Assembly: GCA_029204225.1 (NCBI GenBank)
Contig: CM055104.1
Location: 39,116,527 to 39,180,526, forward strand
From: Diphasiastrum complanatum
Lineage: Eukaryota; Streptophyta; Lycopodiopsida; Lycopodiales; Lycopodiaceae
Reading direction: 5' to 3'
Length of the DNA: 64,000 nucleotides
Both the position numbers and the translations under genes were made by a program. Below, piece after piece: positions 1-11,083 of the stretch. The number at the start of each line of letters is the position of its first letter. The stretch's first letter is position 1. The notes beneath the pieces were generated by a model. The model was not told where the DNA came from. It did not search any database and was given only the letters and a program-made list of their open reading frames with translations.

Positions 1-1303
1 GGTAGTGGTTCACGATTTTCAAGGACTCCTATAGAACAACCAAGATTCTGGAGCTAGTACATTCTGACATCTGTGGACCTTTCAACGTGATCTCAGTAGG
101 AGGTATTATCTTTATTGATGATTACAGTAAGTTTTCCAGAGTCTACTTCATTTAAAATAAATCAGAAGCATTTGACAAGTTCATAGAGTATTTGAATTGG
201 ACAGAAAAATGCATTGGAAATAAAGTGAAACAGATCAGAACAGATCGAGGTCGAGAATACATCTCAAACCGATTCATTGATTTCAACAACACTGTTGTGC
301 TGCGGTGTGTAAGATGCAGTTCTTCTATGAACATGACTCTAATGGAAGCTGCTAGATGCATGATGGCCTATTCAAAGGCTCCAAGAGTGCTGTGGGCTGA
401 AGCAATATCTACAGCTGCTTACATTCAAAACAAGACAAGAAAATCTGGTGTTCCTCACACAACACCACATGAGTTATGGTGGGGTAGAAAACCCAATCTG
501 ACTCATATTCAAATCTTTGGCTGTGCGGCATATGCACATGTTTCTGACAAGTTTCAAAAGAAGCTTGATGAGAAAGCAGAACGAGGATACCTTGTAGGAT
601 ATGACAATCATTTGTCATTCTACAAAGTCTATATGTCAGAGACAAACATAATGAAGACAGTTACAGATGTCAAATTTGATGAGAGTAGGACAATGGCCAA
701 CGATGATCCTATTAGTTATGAAGAGGACAATACTATGATCTACCAACTGTGATAGAGGGAGCAGAGGACGAACACTCAGACGAAGATGTTCGAGTCGCAC
801 CTCATTTGAGTGACGAATTAGACGAAGAAAGATTTGCAAGCTAGCCTACTGCTACAACACTTGGAAACCAAAATGGTTCCAGAGCTAGAAGATCAGATAA
901 AGGCAAGAGTATTGTAGAACCAAAAGGATCTCCTAGAAGATCAACAAGAGAACGAAGAGTGCCAGCAAGATTTGTGCCAGGCAGCGCAACTTCTACGTCA
1001 GAAGAGTTTTGTGGATTTAGTGGAGAACCACTGACATTCGAGGAAGAAATTGAATGTCCAGAGAAGGACAAATGGATCCAAGCCATGAATGAGAAGATGG
1101 AATCCATGAGGAAGAATGAGGTATGGACGTTGCAGCCATTACCAGATAAGTGACAGACTGTAAAATGCAAGTGGGTATACAAGTTGAAGTATGGACTGGA
1201 TGGAGATATCTCAAAGTATAAAGCCAGACTTGTAGCAAAGAGGTTTTCTCAGAGATATGGTATCGACTATGCTAAGACCTTCTCTCCTCCTTTAGCATTT
1301 AAC
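1..1303 (+). pseudogene. Ty1/copia pol remnant (integrase to start of RT)
   Basis: A decayed copia polyprotein enters from the left edge. Visible blocks are the integrase start (VHSDICGPF near 60-85), FIDDYSKFSRVYF with an in-frame stop near 150, the RTDRGREYIS block near 240, then the integrase C-terminal region (IFGCAAYAHV near 515) and the beginning of RT (KCKWVYKLKY, then YKARLVAKRF and YAKTFSPP up to about 1300). The integrase stretch that normally carries the catalytic Glu is missing between 280 and 330, where the frame jumps from the Asp block to the region after the ERKNR motif. Several stops interrupt the frame. RT ends abruptly where LTR-like sequence begins, so the RT core and RNase H were lost by deletion. 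Dead element. Confidence 0.85.
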
Positions 1304-2076
1304 CCTAAATTTGACATAAAAAACACACGAAACAAAAATGTTCACGAACAATTTTGCGACACACGAAGAACCAAGAAGATCAACCAAGTACCATGAGGTA
1401 CAAATATTTGATCTAATATCGTGGCATCAGCAGAAGTGCTTTAGGACGTGGCTAATCTGCCACTCTTCTAATCCATAATTAGTTATAGATGTTTAATCTG
1501 TCTGATCAGGGAAGTAACTCGACGTGACACAAAAAAGTTTGCGAACAATATACATTCTGCTTGATGCATAAAATAGAGAGACGAAAAATATACAGAATAT
1601 ATGTCCACCTGTGAGCGAGACAATTTTGTAAGAGGATTTGCAGATCCAAGAAGTCCACTAGTAAGCGAGACGCTATTTGTGGGAGATGTATTTCTCTCAC
1701 GCCAATGCACTATGTGGATCTGTCATTGTTCGTGTATCTCATTTACTTGTTTATTCAATTCCGCACACTGGTTCAATCTTGTTGAACGCTGTAATAATCT
1801 ATAACGTAGATCAACAGTGTTTGTCTACATTATGGAGGATTGTAGGAAAGATATAGCCGCCAATGACCAACAATCATATCTGAATTCCACACAAACTGAT
1901 TTTGTTCGCGATTGTTTTCGCTTCGTGTTTTGTTTCACTTCGCTTCACGATTACTTCGCTTTCAGCAAAAATCAATATCAGATCTCGTCCAAATTTTACG
2001 AATTCTTCTCAAACATAAATTATTCATGAACAAAAAATAGTTTTGCGAATCGTTCGAGAGACTCCCATCAGTTTGT
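1304..2076 (+). repeat. copia LTR fragment (sense orientation)
   Basis: This segment shares long stretches with the reverse complement of the LTR at 12603-13557: the GGCTAATCTGCCACTCTT block near 1448, the 'agatgtttaatct' block near 1488, and the 'ggaggattgtagga' block near 1831. It follows the truncated pol directly, so it is probably the 3' LTR of that plus-strand element. Ends are approximate because neither terminal TG nor CA could be fixed. Confidence 0.6.
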
Positions 2077-2099
2077 CACCAGAATTTTATTGGAGTTAC

Positions 2100-2300
2100 A
2101 CTTTCCATCAGTACCGATTTGATAAAAGAAGCCAAGACAATGTGCTTAGCAATTGACTCCATCTCCTCTCCCATGGCCTTGACCCAAATGTCATCATCCA
2201 TTGCTTCACCATAAGTCGAAGGTTCTTTGCTTTGAATAATGCTAGATAAGAGAGCATAATTTGCTTCATACCTTTCAGGTTGAGTCTTCTCTCTTGTTGA
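2100..2300 (-). pseudogene. frameshifted start of copia RT domain
   Basis: Continues the integrase frame above after a stop and a frame change. The region reads as the conserved lead-in to copia RT (AMDDDIWVKAMGEEMESI) and then loses homology at about 2100. The rest of RT is missing. Confidence 0.65.
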
Positions 2301-4145
2301 TCATCGTAGCTCTCCCTGGTTAGATGATCCTGGAAAGTCATCTATGTCGTGGCTCTCCAACAATCTCTCAAACCACTTAGGGAGCTTCCTGTCAGGTGAT
2401 CGGCTTCCTGGTGAAAATGTATCCCACGGTACATCCTTCTCCTTGCGTTTGTCACCTGCAACTTCAATCCTTCTTGCACCAAAAGGTTTGTCCCTACCTC
2501 TCCAACCTATCTCTTGAGGTTGAGTAGTAGTATCTTGAGATGTATCCTCATGTTCATCACTCGGAAGGTCAATGAATGGATCATCATCAGGTGGTATCCT
2601 CACTATACCATCTTTCCCAGTGGATGTGTCTATCTTCTCAGCATCCTCATGTTCATACATCTTGGATTCATCAAAGATAACATCACGGCTTATATGGATT
2701 TTGTTTTCCACTGGATCAAAACATCTATAGCCCTTCACACGATCATCATATCCTAGGAATATGCAATTGATAGCATTCACATCAAGTTTACGTCTCTCTT
2801 CCTTAGGAATGTGTACAAAGGCCTTACATCCAAAGATTTGCAAGTGGTTCACCTTTGGCTTGATGTTCGTGAATGCTTCCTCAGGTGTTATCTTTGGTAT
2901 GGCAATGGTAGGACTTCTATTTTGAAGATAGACTGCCGTGCTACATGCTTCTAACCAAAAATCTTTTGGTAGTTTCATCTCATCTAGCATAGATCTGGCA
3001 CTTTCCACAATCGTACGATTCTTGCGCTCAGCTACACCATTGAGAGCAGGAGTATGAGCTTGCGTAAATTGTCTTTTCATCCCACATTGATCACAAAGAT
3101 CATTGAAGTCATTAGACTTGTACTCACCTCCACTATCTGATCTTAGGACTTTGATCTTCCTACCTGTCTGATTTTCGACCAATGCTTTGAAGCTCTTGAA
3201 GTTATCAAATGCATCTGATTTCTTCTTCAAGAAGTAGATCCACGTCTTACGTGACATATCATCAATAAAGGTCATGAAATAGAAGGCTTTACCTAAGGAC
3301 ATGGTCCTCATAGGCCCGCATAAATCTGTGTGGATTAAATCCAGGATGTTCTTTGCTCTTGCAGCACCCCCTTTATTGAACTTCTCTCGATGCTGCTTCT
3401 CATATACACAGGATTCGCACATCGATTTCAAGTGATCTTCTATGGTAGGCAATCTTGTTACCATCTCCAAATTTCTCATCAAACTGAGGCTTCCCAAGTT
3501 CAAGTGACCAAGCCTCTTATGCCACAACTCAGTTTGCGATGGAATGGACGATACAAGTCCGTGTTGCCCCTTAATTGTAGCATTCAATCTGTACAATTTT
3601 GTATTGGACTCTCTTACTCCATCCGCAATAACTTTGAACTTTTGGTTCACATTATTCACAAAGCAACGATCATGGGCGAATTCTACTTTCAACTTTTGAT
3701 CAGTAATGACTCCAACAGAAAGTAGATTTTTCTTCAAACCTGATACGTAAAGTACCTCCTTGATCATCCTGCTTTTGCCATCAGGTAGTTGGATTGAAAT
3801 GGTGCCTATCCCCTTGATCTTGCACACCTCACCATTTGCTTGTGAAACATATGTTCCATTATCCAACACCTTCAAACTAGTGAACCAATTCTTGTTACCT
3901 ATCATGTGTCTTGTGGCTCCCGAGTCAATATACCATGGTTGATCATCTTGATTAGATGACAATGCAGATATGAAGATACTAGAGTCTTCAATCTCACCCT
4001 CATCGACAAGGTTACCTACTTGTTTTGGTTTTCCCTTGTCTTGTTCCGCCAGAAATTTGCGACATTCACTCTTCCAATGGCCCTTTTTATCACAATGGAA
4101 GCACTTGTCTTTTTTCTTAGTTTTACTGGAAGATCCCTCGTCCTC
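2301..4145 (-). CDS. copia NC-protease-integrase polyprotein (in frame with gag after one UAG)
   Basis: A long open frame of a Ty1/copia element. In order: CCHC zinc knuckle CFHCDKKGHWKSEC (near 4090), aspartic protease motif DSGAT (near 3915), pre-integrase HHCC finger (LWHKRLGHLN with CESC), integrase core with the three acidic positions (HTDLCGPM, RSDSGGEY, and the Glu of GVAERKNRT), and the integrase C-terminal region ending FDES. The frame is open from the UAG at 4148-4146 down to 2301; no ATG is needed because it continues the gag frame. Beyond 2301 the frame shifts but RT-start homology (WVKAMGEEMESI) continues to about 2110, where the element is cut off next to the LTR fragment at 2076. 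RT and RNase H are absent, so it cannot move by itself. Confidence 0.85.
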   Translation of the reverse strand, partial: EDEGSSSKTKKKDKCFHCDKKGHWKSECRKFLAEQDKGKPKQVGNLVDEGEIEDSSIFISALSSNQDDQPWYIDSGATRHMIGNKNWFTSLKVLDNGTYVSQANGEVCKIKGIGTISIQLPDGKSRMIKEVLYVSGLKKNLLSVGVITDQKLKVEFAHDRCFVNNVNQKFKVIADGVRESNTKLYRLNATIKGQHGLVSSIPSQTELWHKRLGHLNLGSLSLMRNLEMVTRLPTIEDHLKSMCESCVYEKQHREKFNKGGAARAKNILDLIHTDLCGPMRTMSLGKAFYFMTFIDDMSRKTWIYFLKKKSDAFDNFKSFKALVENQTGRKIKVLRSDSGGEYKSNDFNDLCDQCGMKRQFTQAHTPALNGVAERKNRTIVESARSMLDEMKLPKDFWLEACSTAVYLQNRSPTIAIPKITPEEAFTNIKPKVNHLQIFGCKAFVHIPKEERRKLDVNAINCIFLGYDDRVKGYRCFDPVENKIHISRDVIFDESKMYEHEDAEKIDTSTGKDGIVRIPPDDDPFIDLPSDEHEDTSQDTTTQPQEIGWRGRDKPFGARRIEVAGDKRKEKDVPWDTFSPGSRSPDRKLPKWFERLLESHDIDDFPGSSNQGELR

Positions 4146-4832
4146 CTAAGACTTGGCAAATTGCTGCTTAGACTTCTTCTTGCCCTTGCCCTTGCCTTGT
4201 TTTTGGCGTGTCGCAAGTGCCTGATCGTCAGTTTTTTGATGTCTAGTTTTCACCAGTTCTCGTCGTTGCTCTTCCTGCATCAAGATTCCTGTGAGCTCGT
4301 CAAAAGTTGACAATCTTTCTCTTGATGCTATTTCGCTCAAAAACATCTGATAGGATTCTGCAATGACGCACAATGCATTGTGCACCAGCTCCACATCACA
4401 TATGCACTCACCAATAGAATGCAGTTCATCTCTCATTGTCTTGATTCTGGTCATGTACGTCTGAATGTGCTCTCCTTGTTCCATGCGTGCACTATTCAAC
4501 TTTGACGTCAGAAACATGATTCTTGACGGATTTGGCGTCTCGAACTGCTCCTTTAGCACATCCGATTCCTGTCTGGGTGTAACAGCATCACAAATGTGGG
4601 TAATGATGTGATCCTTCACTGACAAGTTAATGAAGGTCAAAGCTTTCCTCATCTTTTTGTCGAACACTTTGATATCTGCTTCATTTGGCGTCCTCCTCTC
4701 ATCACTTGTGACGACTTCCCACACGTCTTTCTTCATCAGTATGTTTTTCATTTTGAATTTCCACACTGCATAGTTAGAAATCTCGTCCAATTTGCTACTT
4801 TCACTCAAAATGGACTCTCCCATGTTTGCCAT
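4146..4832 (-). CDS. copia gag (capsid)
   Basis: A 228-residue gag of the UBN2/Retrotran_gag type found in plant copia elements. The N-terminus has the usual NYAVWKFKMKNIL block. The middle carries the capsid signature (LTSKLNSARMEQG, then HIQTYMTRIKTMRDELHSIG) and the tail is Lys/Arg-rich (GKGKGKKKSKQQ). The frame stops at a UAG (4148-4146), and the zinc knuckle and protease continue in the same frame directly after it. The start is the ATG at 4832, followed by a leader of about 1.3 kb. Confidence 0.85.
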   Translation of the reverse strand: MANMGESILSESSKLDEISNYAVWKFKMKNILMKKDVWEVVTSDERRTPNEADIKVFDKKMRKALTFINLSVKDHIITHICDAVTPRQESDVLKEQFETPNPSRIMFLTSKLNSARMEQGEHIQTYMTRIKTMRDELHSIGECICDVELVHNALCVIAESYQMFLSEIASRERLSTFDELTGILMQEEQRRELVKTRHQKTDDQALATRQKQGKGKGKKKSKQQFAKS

Positions 4833-6130
4833 CGCAAAACTGCTTGAAACTTCTGTCGTAGGCTAAAAACAGTATGCCGAGGCCAACAATGATGTCAAAA
4901 GTTGAAAATAATGACGTGCACTTTTTCCCTTACCAGGCCACTCGCCGCTTTTCCACCAATTTGAAAGCCAAATCGACGTCGCCTTCCGAAATGCACTCAG
5001 TCGTCAACTCCCAACAACGTGCCCAGTGGAATGGTGAAATCACTTCTGGCGTACTCCGAACACTTTCTCCGCTGCAATCACTCTGTTTTGCTCTACCATA
5101 CTTGCAGGTACAGTCCGGGTGCCCCTCGTTTGGAGGTTATAGCCTTTCGTTTGGGTCAAAATGGGCAAAGGACCCAAAAATAAGGACTTTTCTAGTTTTT
5201 GAACTGTTTCTTCACCTTGAAGAAACTTCACTCTTCACTTGTGAAGGGACCCAACTCCAATATCAGTATGAAAATTTTTAATGAAGTTGAATGCTAAAAT
5301 GCACTTCACTTCTTCAGGGCCCTCTTCAACAACTCTTTAGACTCCATCCAATGGTTGAATCTGATCCAACTGTGGATATCCCTTCTAGGTAGCACAATCT
5401 GAGCCGTCGATCTTGTAACTATTCTATCCAATGGATTTGAGCACTTCAATGCACCAATGGAGAGTCTTGTAGACACTGTCCACTTCGAAACGCTATGCTC
5501 TCACCCTGCCCCACGTGCGAACAGTCTGCAACCTCTCTGTCTGCGGCCGTGCCTCCCCACACTCATTTTTGTCTGATCTAACTCGCCTGTGGATCAATTT
5601 GAGCATGATATGAGGCCTGGATCAGGGTCGCCCAACTGATTCCAAGTTTGTAGAGTGTTCAGTCAAGAAATTCCATGGAGAAACGGTGATTTTAGTTCAA
5701 CTTGACAAAGTGGCTTTTTTCACCTTTTACCGCAAATCTGCTATGTTAACTGTCTGGAGACAAATCTCTGACATAAACCTCAGAATCTCTCCATGGTTGG
5801 TTGAAAATGTGATTAGCTTCCTTCCTGTCCTACGTCATCCAAAACAGTGCACAAACAGTGAAGAAATCACCAGTTATGTATAAAAACCGTAACCCCAAAC
5901 CCGGTTTCAATTTTCAGCTGGCTTCAAAATTGTCAAATTTTCACCAAATTTTTCCCTGTCTGATGCTATGCACAGGCTATTTGCTAAGCTTAGCAAGCCT
6001 CTATAAACTAGAAACCGTGCACCAGTGCTTCTCTTTCCGTCTTCAACCCGCCATAAACCCCGACTCTCAGAAGACAGTTCTCCCCAAGCTCTCTTCAACG
6101 ATGATGTTGTACTGTGTACACTCCCTGTAC
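4833..6130 (-). other. probable leader of the minus-strand copia element
   Basis: About 1.3 kb without convincing coding potential lies between the gag ATG and a primer-binding-like site. It is probably the untranslated leader of the element at 2100-4832. Small ORFs here have no recognisable domains. Confidence 0.45.
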
Positions 6131-6144
6131 GGCTTTGATACCAA
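6131..6144 (-). other. primer binding site (tRNA-iMet type)
   Basis: On the minus strand this reads TTGGTATCAAAGCC, one change from the usual copia PBS complementary to initiator tRNA-Met. It marks the boundary between leader and 5' LTR of the minus-strand copia. Confidence 0.55.
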
Positions 6145-6421
6145 CTTAGAATTTGCTTTGCACAGGAACACAGATCATGCTACACAGTAACACAGACAGA
6201 AAACACTCTACACAGCAAGCTCACATAGCAACTGTATTTCTCAAAATGAAACTACACTGTACATATAGTTGTTCACTCATGCAACCCATGCATGACCCAG
6301 GTTGCCGTTGGCGGGACGCGTGTCCCGTCGACTTGCCTCGTGGCGAGGCCAACTGATCCTTATCCACTGATAGGACCCACAGTACAGTAACACAATGATT
6401 CTACTTTAATTCTAACTCTAT
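6145..6421 (-). repeat. probable 5' LTR remnant of the minus-strand copia
   Basis: Sequence immediately beyond the PBS should be the U5 end of the 5' LTR. No clean terminal dinucleotide is visible and the segment is cut off by an oppositely oriented copia fragment at about 6422, so only a partial LTR is inferred. Confidence 0.35.
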
Positions 6422-6606
6422 CTTTCACTGAATCAAAGTATATTGCAGCCTCTCAAGCTACAAAGGAAGCAATTTGGTTGAGGAACCTACTCTCAGATAT
6501 CGATCTGAATCAATATGCTCCGATGACATTATTTTGTGATAATCAAAGTGCCATCGCTTTAACCAAGTACAAGCTTTCTAACAAATTCAAGTGACACAAG
6601 ATTTAC
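6422..6606 (+). pseudogene. copia RNase H fragment
   Basis: Plus-strand translation gives a short but clear copia RNase H C-terminal block: TESKYIAASQATKEAIWLRN followed by LFCDNQSAIAL, which contains the conserved acidic and CDNQSAI signatures. It breaks at a stop after KLSNKFK. No LTR could be assigned to it. Confidence 0.75.
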
Positions 6607-7783
6607 AAAACTTAACTATACTGTAAATCAATGTTTCTGCACAGATGAACTTTAACTACATAGTGTAATTATCTCTTTAACTTCAATATTTATACGTCTA
6701 ATAGCTGATTTATACTGGGGTTAACCAATTTTTCTTTTGAAAATAAATCTTTGATCTGCTTTTGCTCACTGGAAAATACACTAGAACTTAACGAAAAGCC
6801 CAATGGCTCTTCTTCAATCTCAATGGGCTTTTTATTTTTTGAGGGAAAAACTTTTCTCCTTGGTGGTTTTGCCTTTGAGGTTTTCGCATTTTCAGTCTTT
6901 TAGCTTGCTAGGATCCTCCTCATCATTGCAACCTTCTCTTTGTGGGTATGACATGCAATTTCTTGGTCGGCTCAACCTTTGGTGCCTTCGACTTTTGACA
7001 GGTATTCTCCTTTTCAAGGACAATCTTGTTACGTATAAAAGAAAATAAACATGTATTTATATTTGTTGATTGTTCCAACTTATAATAATAGCTAGTAGCA
7101 AAGATCGCTTCAACAAAGCTTTTCATTGACGACCATAAGCCTCTTTGGAAACTTCTCATTGTTCACATCCTTGATGATTATGATGACAATGTCAAGGTTA
7201 TCCATGTTACAATTTTGCAGCATTTGATATCTTTTATGACAAGCTCGGTATCTAGTTTAGCAACTGAATAAATTAAGACCACTCCCTTGGGAATATCGAA
7301 GTGCCCATTGGTAAGAAACGCACTTGGATATAGACGACCTGTTTATATTGGGAGGAGCATCTACAGTTTTTGCGCTGGTACACTAGGATCAGTACTCTCA
7401 TCCTTTCTCGGCATTTCAGAGTATTTAAGAATCAACTTAGGCTTTGGCTTTGTTGTCTGTATCATGTTGGCTTCTATCTTTTGAAAACCTGAAAAAGATG
7501 AAAAAAATAAGAATTTTGTAATTTATTGAGACTCTTAACTACAAAAATATGACAACTTTATTAAAATAGCTAGATAGCATTTACAAATTCAGCAAAAAAA
7601 TATGAAAAAAAATCCAAATACATCAAGCCATTTGTAAATTTCGTAACAAAAATCGAATATACTAATGAATAATCATTACAATGGAAAGAAAATTGCTTTG
7701 ATTAGTAGAGTTCCATATAAAGTACCGAAAATAAGATTACAACTAACGAGAAAATCAGACCTTATTGAATTCGTTATTTTTTT
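6607..7783. other. AT-rich sequence with no recognisable gene
   Basis: Short ORFs of 60 to 80 codons on both strands show no domain or family resemblance. No LTR ends, tRNA or tandem structure seen. Confidence 0.5.
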
Positions 7784-8261
7784 TTACGGTGTATCGAATT
7801 CACTGTGAAAGCAATTGCTTTAACCTTAAATTTGATACGACGTATCAAAATTTGTGTTAAACAAATCAAAATAAAAAAAACTTCTCATATAATGACAGGT
7901 GTGACCAGATTTTTGATACTCCATATCAAAACGTCATTCAACATTTCTAATTCAAGGTCAATCTAAAAGAATTCAATAAAAAATTTGATACACTATGTCA
8001 ATACCTTTCCATCGGAACACACCAACTGGATACGGCGCATCGGAATTCGAATTTTAAAAACAATCCGAATTTTGATGCGTTGTATCCAGTTGGTGTGTTC
8101 CGATGGATTGCATCAAATTTTATAGTAATTTTTTTTTACTTATTATAAAATTCGATGCACTGGATCGAGTTGTGGGCACACCAACTCGATGCACTACATC
8201 AAGTTGGTGTTTCAACCGATACATTGTATCGAGTTGAAGCACCAACTGTATACATTGTATC
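7784..8261. repeat. array of 13-bp palindromic GATAC-N3-GTATC motifs with a 100-bp inverted repeat
   Basis: At least ten copies of a 13-bp imperfect palindrome, roughly GATRC-NNN-RTATC, start at 7834, 7915, 7987, 8029, 8074, 8102, 8154, 8188, 8218 and 8249, with a half copy at 7784. In the later part many are embedded in a longer symmetric context, CAACT before and AGTTG after. Motifs five and six form the arms of a nearly perfect inverted repeat at 8008-8107 (arms about 42 bp). Spacing is irregular (28 to 81 bp) and closes up toward the right end. Not coding on either strand. No known family is recognised. Confidence 0.7.
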
Positions 8262-9395
8262 TATTTGGAGCATCTTCTCTCATGGTTTCTATAGGATATT
8301 TTAGGTAGTCTATTTATTTTATTGAGATATCGGCCAATTTAGTATCATGTTTACATTCTAATGGCTTTAGCACTTGGAATGGTTGAGCTACTGAAGCTAC
8401 CTTTGATTAATGTGTCAATTCATATTGTTTTTTTTTTTAAATTTCAGATTGTAACTAGAGGGAGTGTTTTTATTTAGTAATGATTAGAGCTCAAAGGATC
8501 TATTAATGGTTATGCATAATGTTCCAAGAAACCCTGGCTAAGAAGGCAAACAAATTGGTTGTAGAAGAGACTGTATCTTGTTATGTCCTCTTTGCAAATA
8601 AATAGGATATGACAGTAACATTGCTATCTATATCCAAACTTCTATTTGTAGAGTCTTGTATTTACTATTCTCTGTTTTGCTCTAGTAATCTAATTATTTA
8701 GCACATGTCTACAACTTTTTGTAGAAAAAAAAAAATAGGAGTGAACCCACGTCTACAACTTTTTGCGGCAAAGGGAAATATGAAATTATATTTCTATGCA
8801 ATTGAAGATCACACGGAGATTTCATAACACTGGAACAGTGCACTTGTCTAGGTTGTGACCATTTAGAAAGATATGCATAGTTGGTGTATTATTTTATGCC
8901 CATTATTTAGACTGCTTAACAAGCCAAATGGGCATAGGCCATTTATACAACATCTTCAAGATCTGCTTCGTGGTCCACGAGGGGTATAGATGGCTACGAG
9001 AGTGAAAGTCCCATGTAAATTTTTTTGTATGTATTGGTATTAGGGCAAGAAGCATAAATATCTGGACATTTTGCGAAAGACTACCGTTTAATTTTGTAAA
9101 ATGCATGAAATTAAGACATTATTGTGTATAGTTTATTGTGTCGAAGTGCATGTTTTTTAAAATAGAGCAAATTTTAATATGTTTCAATTTTTTGTTATTT
9201 TATTTTAAATTTTATTATGAAAAGTGACTTGCAAACCATGTCTTTTTTAAAGTTCAAAAGTCTTGAAAATGTTCAAAATCACTCTTTTTTTGGTCATTTT
9301 TCATATATGTTTTATGCGTGCGCAAGGTGTTTTTGAAAAGCACCATAATTTAGATACTTTTTGAGGGAATTTGGGAGAATATTCCAAAAGTTTCT
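8262..9395. other. AT-rich non-coding sequence
   Basis: No protein motif, LTR end or RNA gene seen. The right edge approaches the copia gag tail that starts at about 9396; its 5' LTR is absent. Confidence 0.5.
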
Positions 9396-9655
9396 CTTTT
9401 GAACGCAAAGTTTCTCATTCGGCTCGCAATGGTGGTCAAACAAGAGGTGGATCTTCATAAACATCTCAAGTTGGAGAGGAGGCTATGTTCATCAAGGGCA
9501 AATCTAAGGGCAAAAGCAAAAGTAAGTGGTCTAAAGGGCAAGATCAAGGGGAGGCTTCTTCAAGTGGCAAAACTAATGATAGATCAAAGCTCGAGTGCCT
9601 CTATTGTTCAAAGGACACTTTGCAAGTGAGTGCTACAAGAAGGAGATCAATGTGA
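9396..9655 (+). pseudogene. copia gag tail with broken zinc knuckle
   Basis: Lys/Ser-rich gag tail (KGKSKGKSKSKW, near 9495) leading to a CCHC knuckle split by a frameshift: ECLYCSK ends in one frame near 9605 and GHFASECYK continues in another. One stop precedes it. The capsid and 5' LTR are missing to the left. Confidence 0.75.
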
Positions 9656-10278
9656 CAAGCCTAGGTAATCTTACTCATGATGAAGATGGATTAGATGTTC
9701 AAAATTCAAACGATGATGCTTTTGTGATGTCTTCATGTATGCTTGCTAATGATGGAGATCTAGATCCTTGGTGGATTCATAGTGGAGCAAGTTCGCACAT
9801 GAGTTTTCACAAAGAGTACTTCACTTCTTTGTTGTCATATGAAGATGACAAGAAGGTGATCTACACAGCCAATGATGATGAGTGTGCAATCAAAGGGATT
9901 GGCACAATTCCTATTTCTCTCTCTACAAATAGGAATGTTCATTTGAAGGATGTTTTGTCCATACCTTCCATTACCAAGAATTTACTTAGTGTGAGTCAAT
10001 TGCTAAGTAAATGTTTCAAAGTTGAGTTTGATGGAGATGCTTGCATGATCAAAAGGAAGGATATCTTGATTGCAAAAGGTAAAAGGCAAGGGAGGTTGTT
10101 CAAACTAGATGCTTATGTTATTGCTAACCAAGTTGGATTTGTAGCAAGTGAGCAAATACCTATTCAAGAGGTTTGGCATAAAAGTATGGGGCACCTCAAC
10201 TTCAAGTCATTGGAGGTAATGGCTAAGAAGCAAGTCATTGGTCTTCCAAAATCCTTATGTAGCATCAATCATGTTTGA
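9595..10278 (+). pseudogene. copia protease and pre-integrase region
   Basis: Reads from the second half of the zinc knuckle (GHFASECYK) through the protease, then LSIPSITKNLLSVSQL and the pre-integrase finger VWHKSMGHLN. The protease active-site motif is HSGASSHM instead of DSGASSHM, so the catalytic Asp is His and the enzyme would be dead. The frame ends at a stop at 10278; degraded integrase start follows to 10390. Confidence 0.85.
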
Positions 10279-10393
10279 GTCTTGTGCTTTGTCAAAGTCA
10301 CATAGACTTCCTTATGCTAGATCTACAAAGCCTTTTTAAATTGTACATTCGAATATTCATGAAATTACTACAATTAGTAATAGTGGAGCTAAG

Positions 10394-10807
10394 ATGTATG
10401 TAACTTTCATTGATGATTTTAGTAGATTTTGTTGGATCTATCTACTAAAGAGCAAGGATGAATATGATGTCTTTGTTAAGTTCAAGAATACAACGGAGAA
10501 CCAATTTTCCACAAGGGTCAAGTGCTTAAGGAGTGACAATGGTGGAGAGTACATATCTACCAAGTTCAAGGCCTTTTGTGATGAGCATGGGATCAAGAGG
10601 GAGTATACAACACCAAGGACCCCACAACAAAATGGAGTGGCCGAGAAGAAGAATATGACTTTATGTGAAAGTGCCAAAGCCATGAGGTTAAGTGCTACTA
10701 TATCTTTGTCATCTTGTGAAGCAGAGGACAAAGCACTTACAACTACCACAAAGGAATTCTTATGGATGAAGAGGCTACTCATGGAGCTAAAGTGCATTGA
10801 AGATTAA
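10394..10807 (+). pseudogene. in-frame copia integrase / RNase H fusion
   Basis: The first ~95 residues are a copia integrase core (FIDDFSRFCWIYLLK, RSDNGGEYIS, and PQQNGVAEKKN with the catalytic Glu). At about 10683 it switches without a frame break to the RNase H C-terminal region (SATISLSSCEAEDKAL, then EFLWMKRLL). About 1.5-2 kb of integrase C-terminus, RT and RNase H start is deleted at this point. The rest of RNase H (HIEVAHHFVREKV) continues after a stop to about 11060. Confidence 0.85.
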
Positions 10808-11083
10808 GACCTACCTATTATCAAGAATGATAACATCTCGGCTCAAGCTCTTGCAAACAATCTTGTATTTCATGCAAGAAGCAAACACATTGAGGTAGCA
10901 CACCACTTTGTAAGAGAGAAAGTGATTGGGAGAGAGATCTTGTTGGAGCATGTTGTATCATCATCTTGTATTGTAGATCTACTCACAAGACCATTGCTCA
11001 AGGACATGTTTGTCAAGATGAGATCAAATCTTTGCTTAATCTCAAAGTCCATGGTGACTAGATAGATATATTTTAAGAAGGAG
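10808..11083 (+). pseudogene. copia RNase H tail and polypurine tract
   Basis: Continues the RNase H homology after the stop at 10807, with SKHIEVAHHFVREK and a DLLTRPL block typical of the copia C-terminus. A purine-rich run just before 11084 fits the polypurine tract that primes plus-strand synthesis next to the 3' LTR. Confidence 0.75.

Noticed and set aside
7834-8261. CRISPR-like array
   Set aside because: Repeats are short, variable and irregularly spaced, and the window is clearly a plant nuclear genome.
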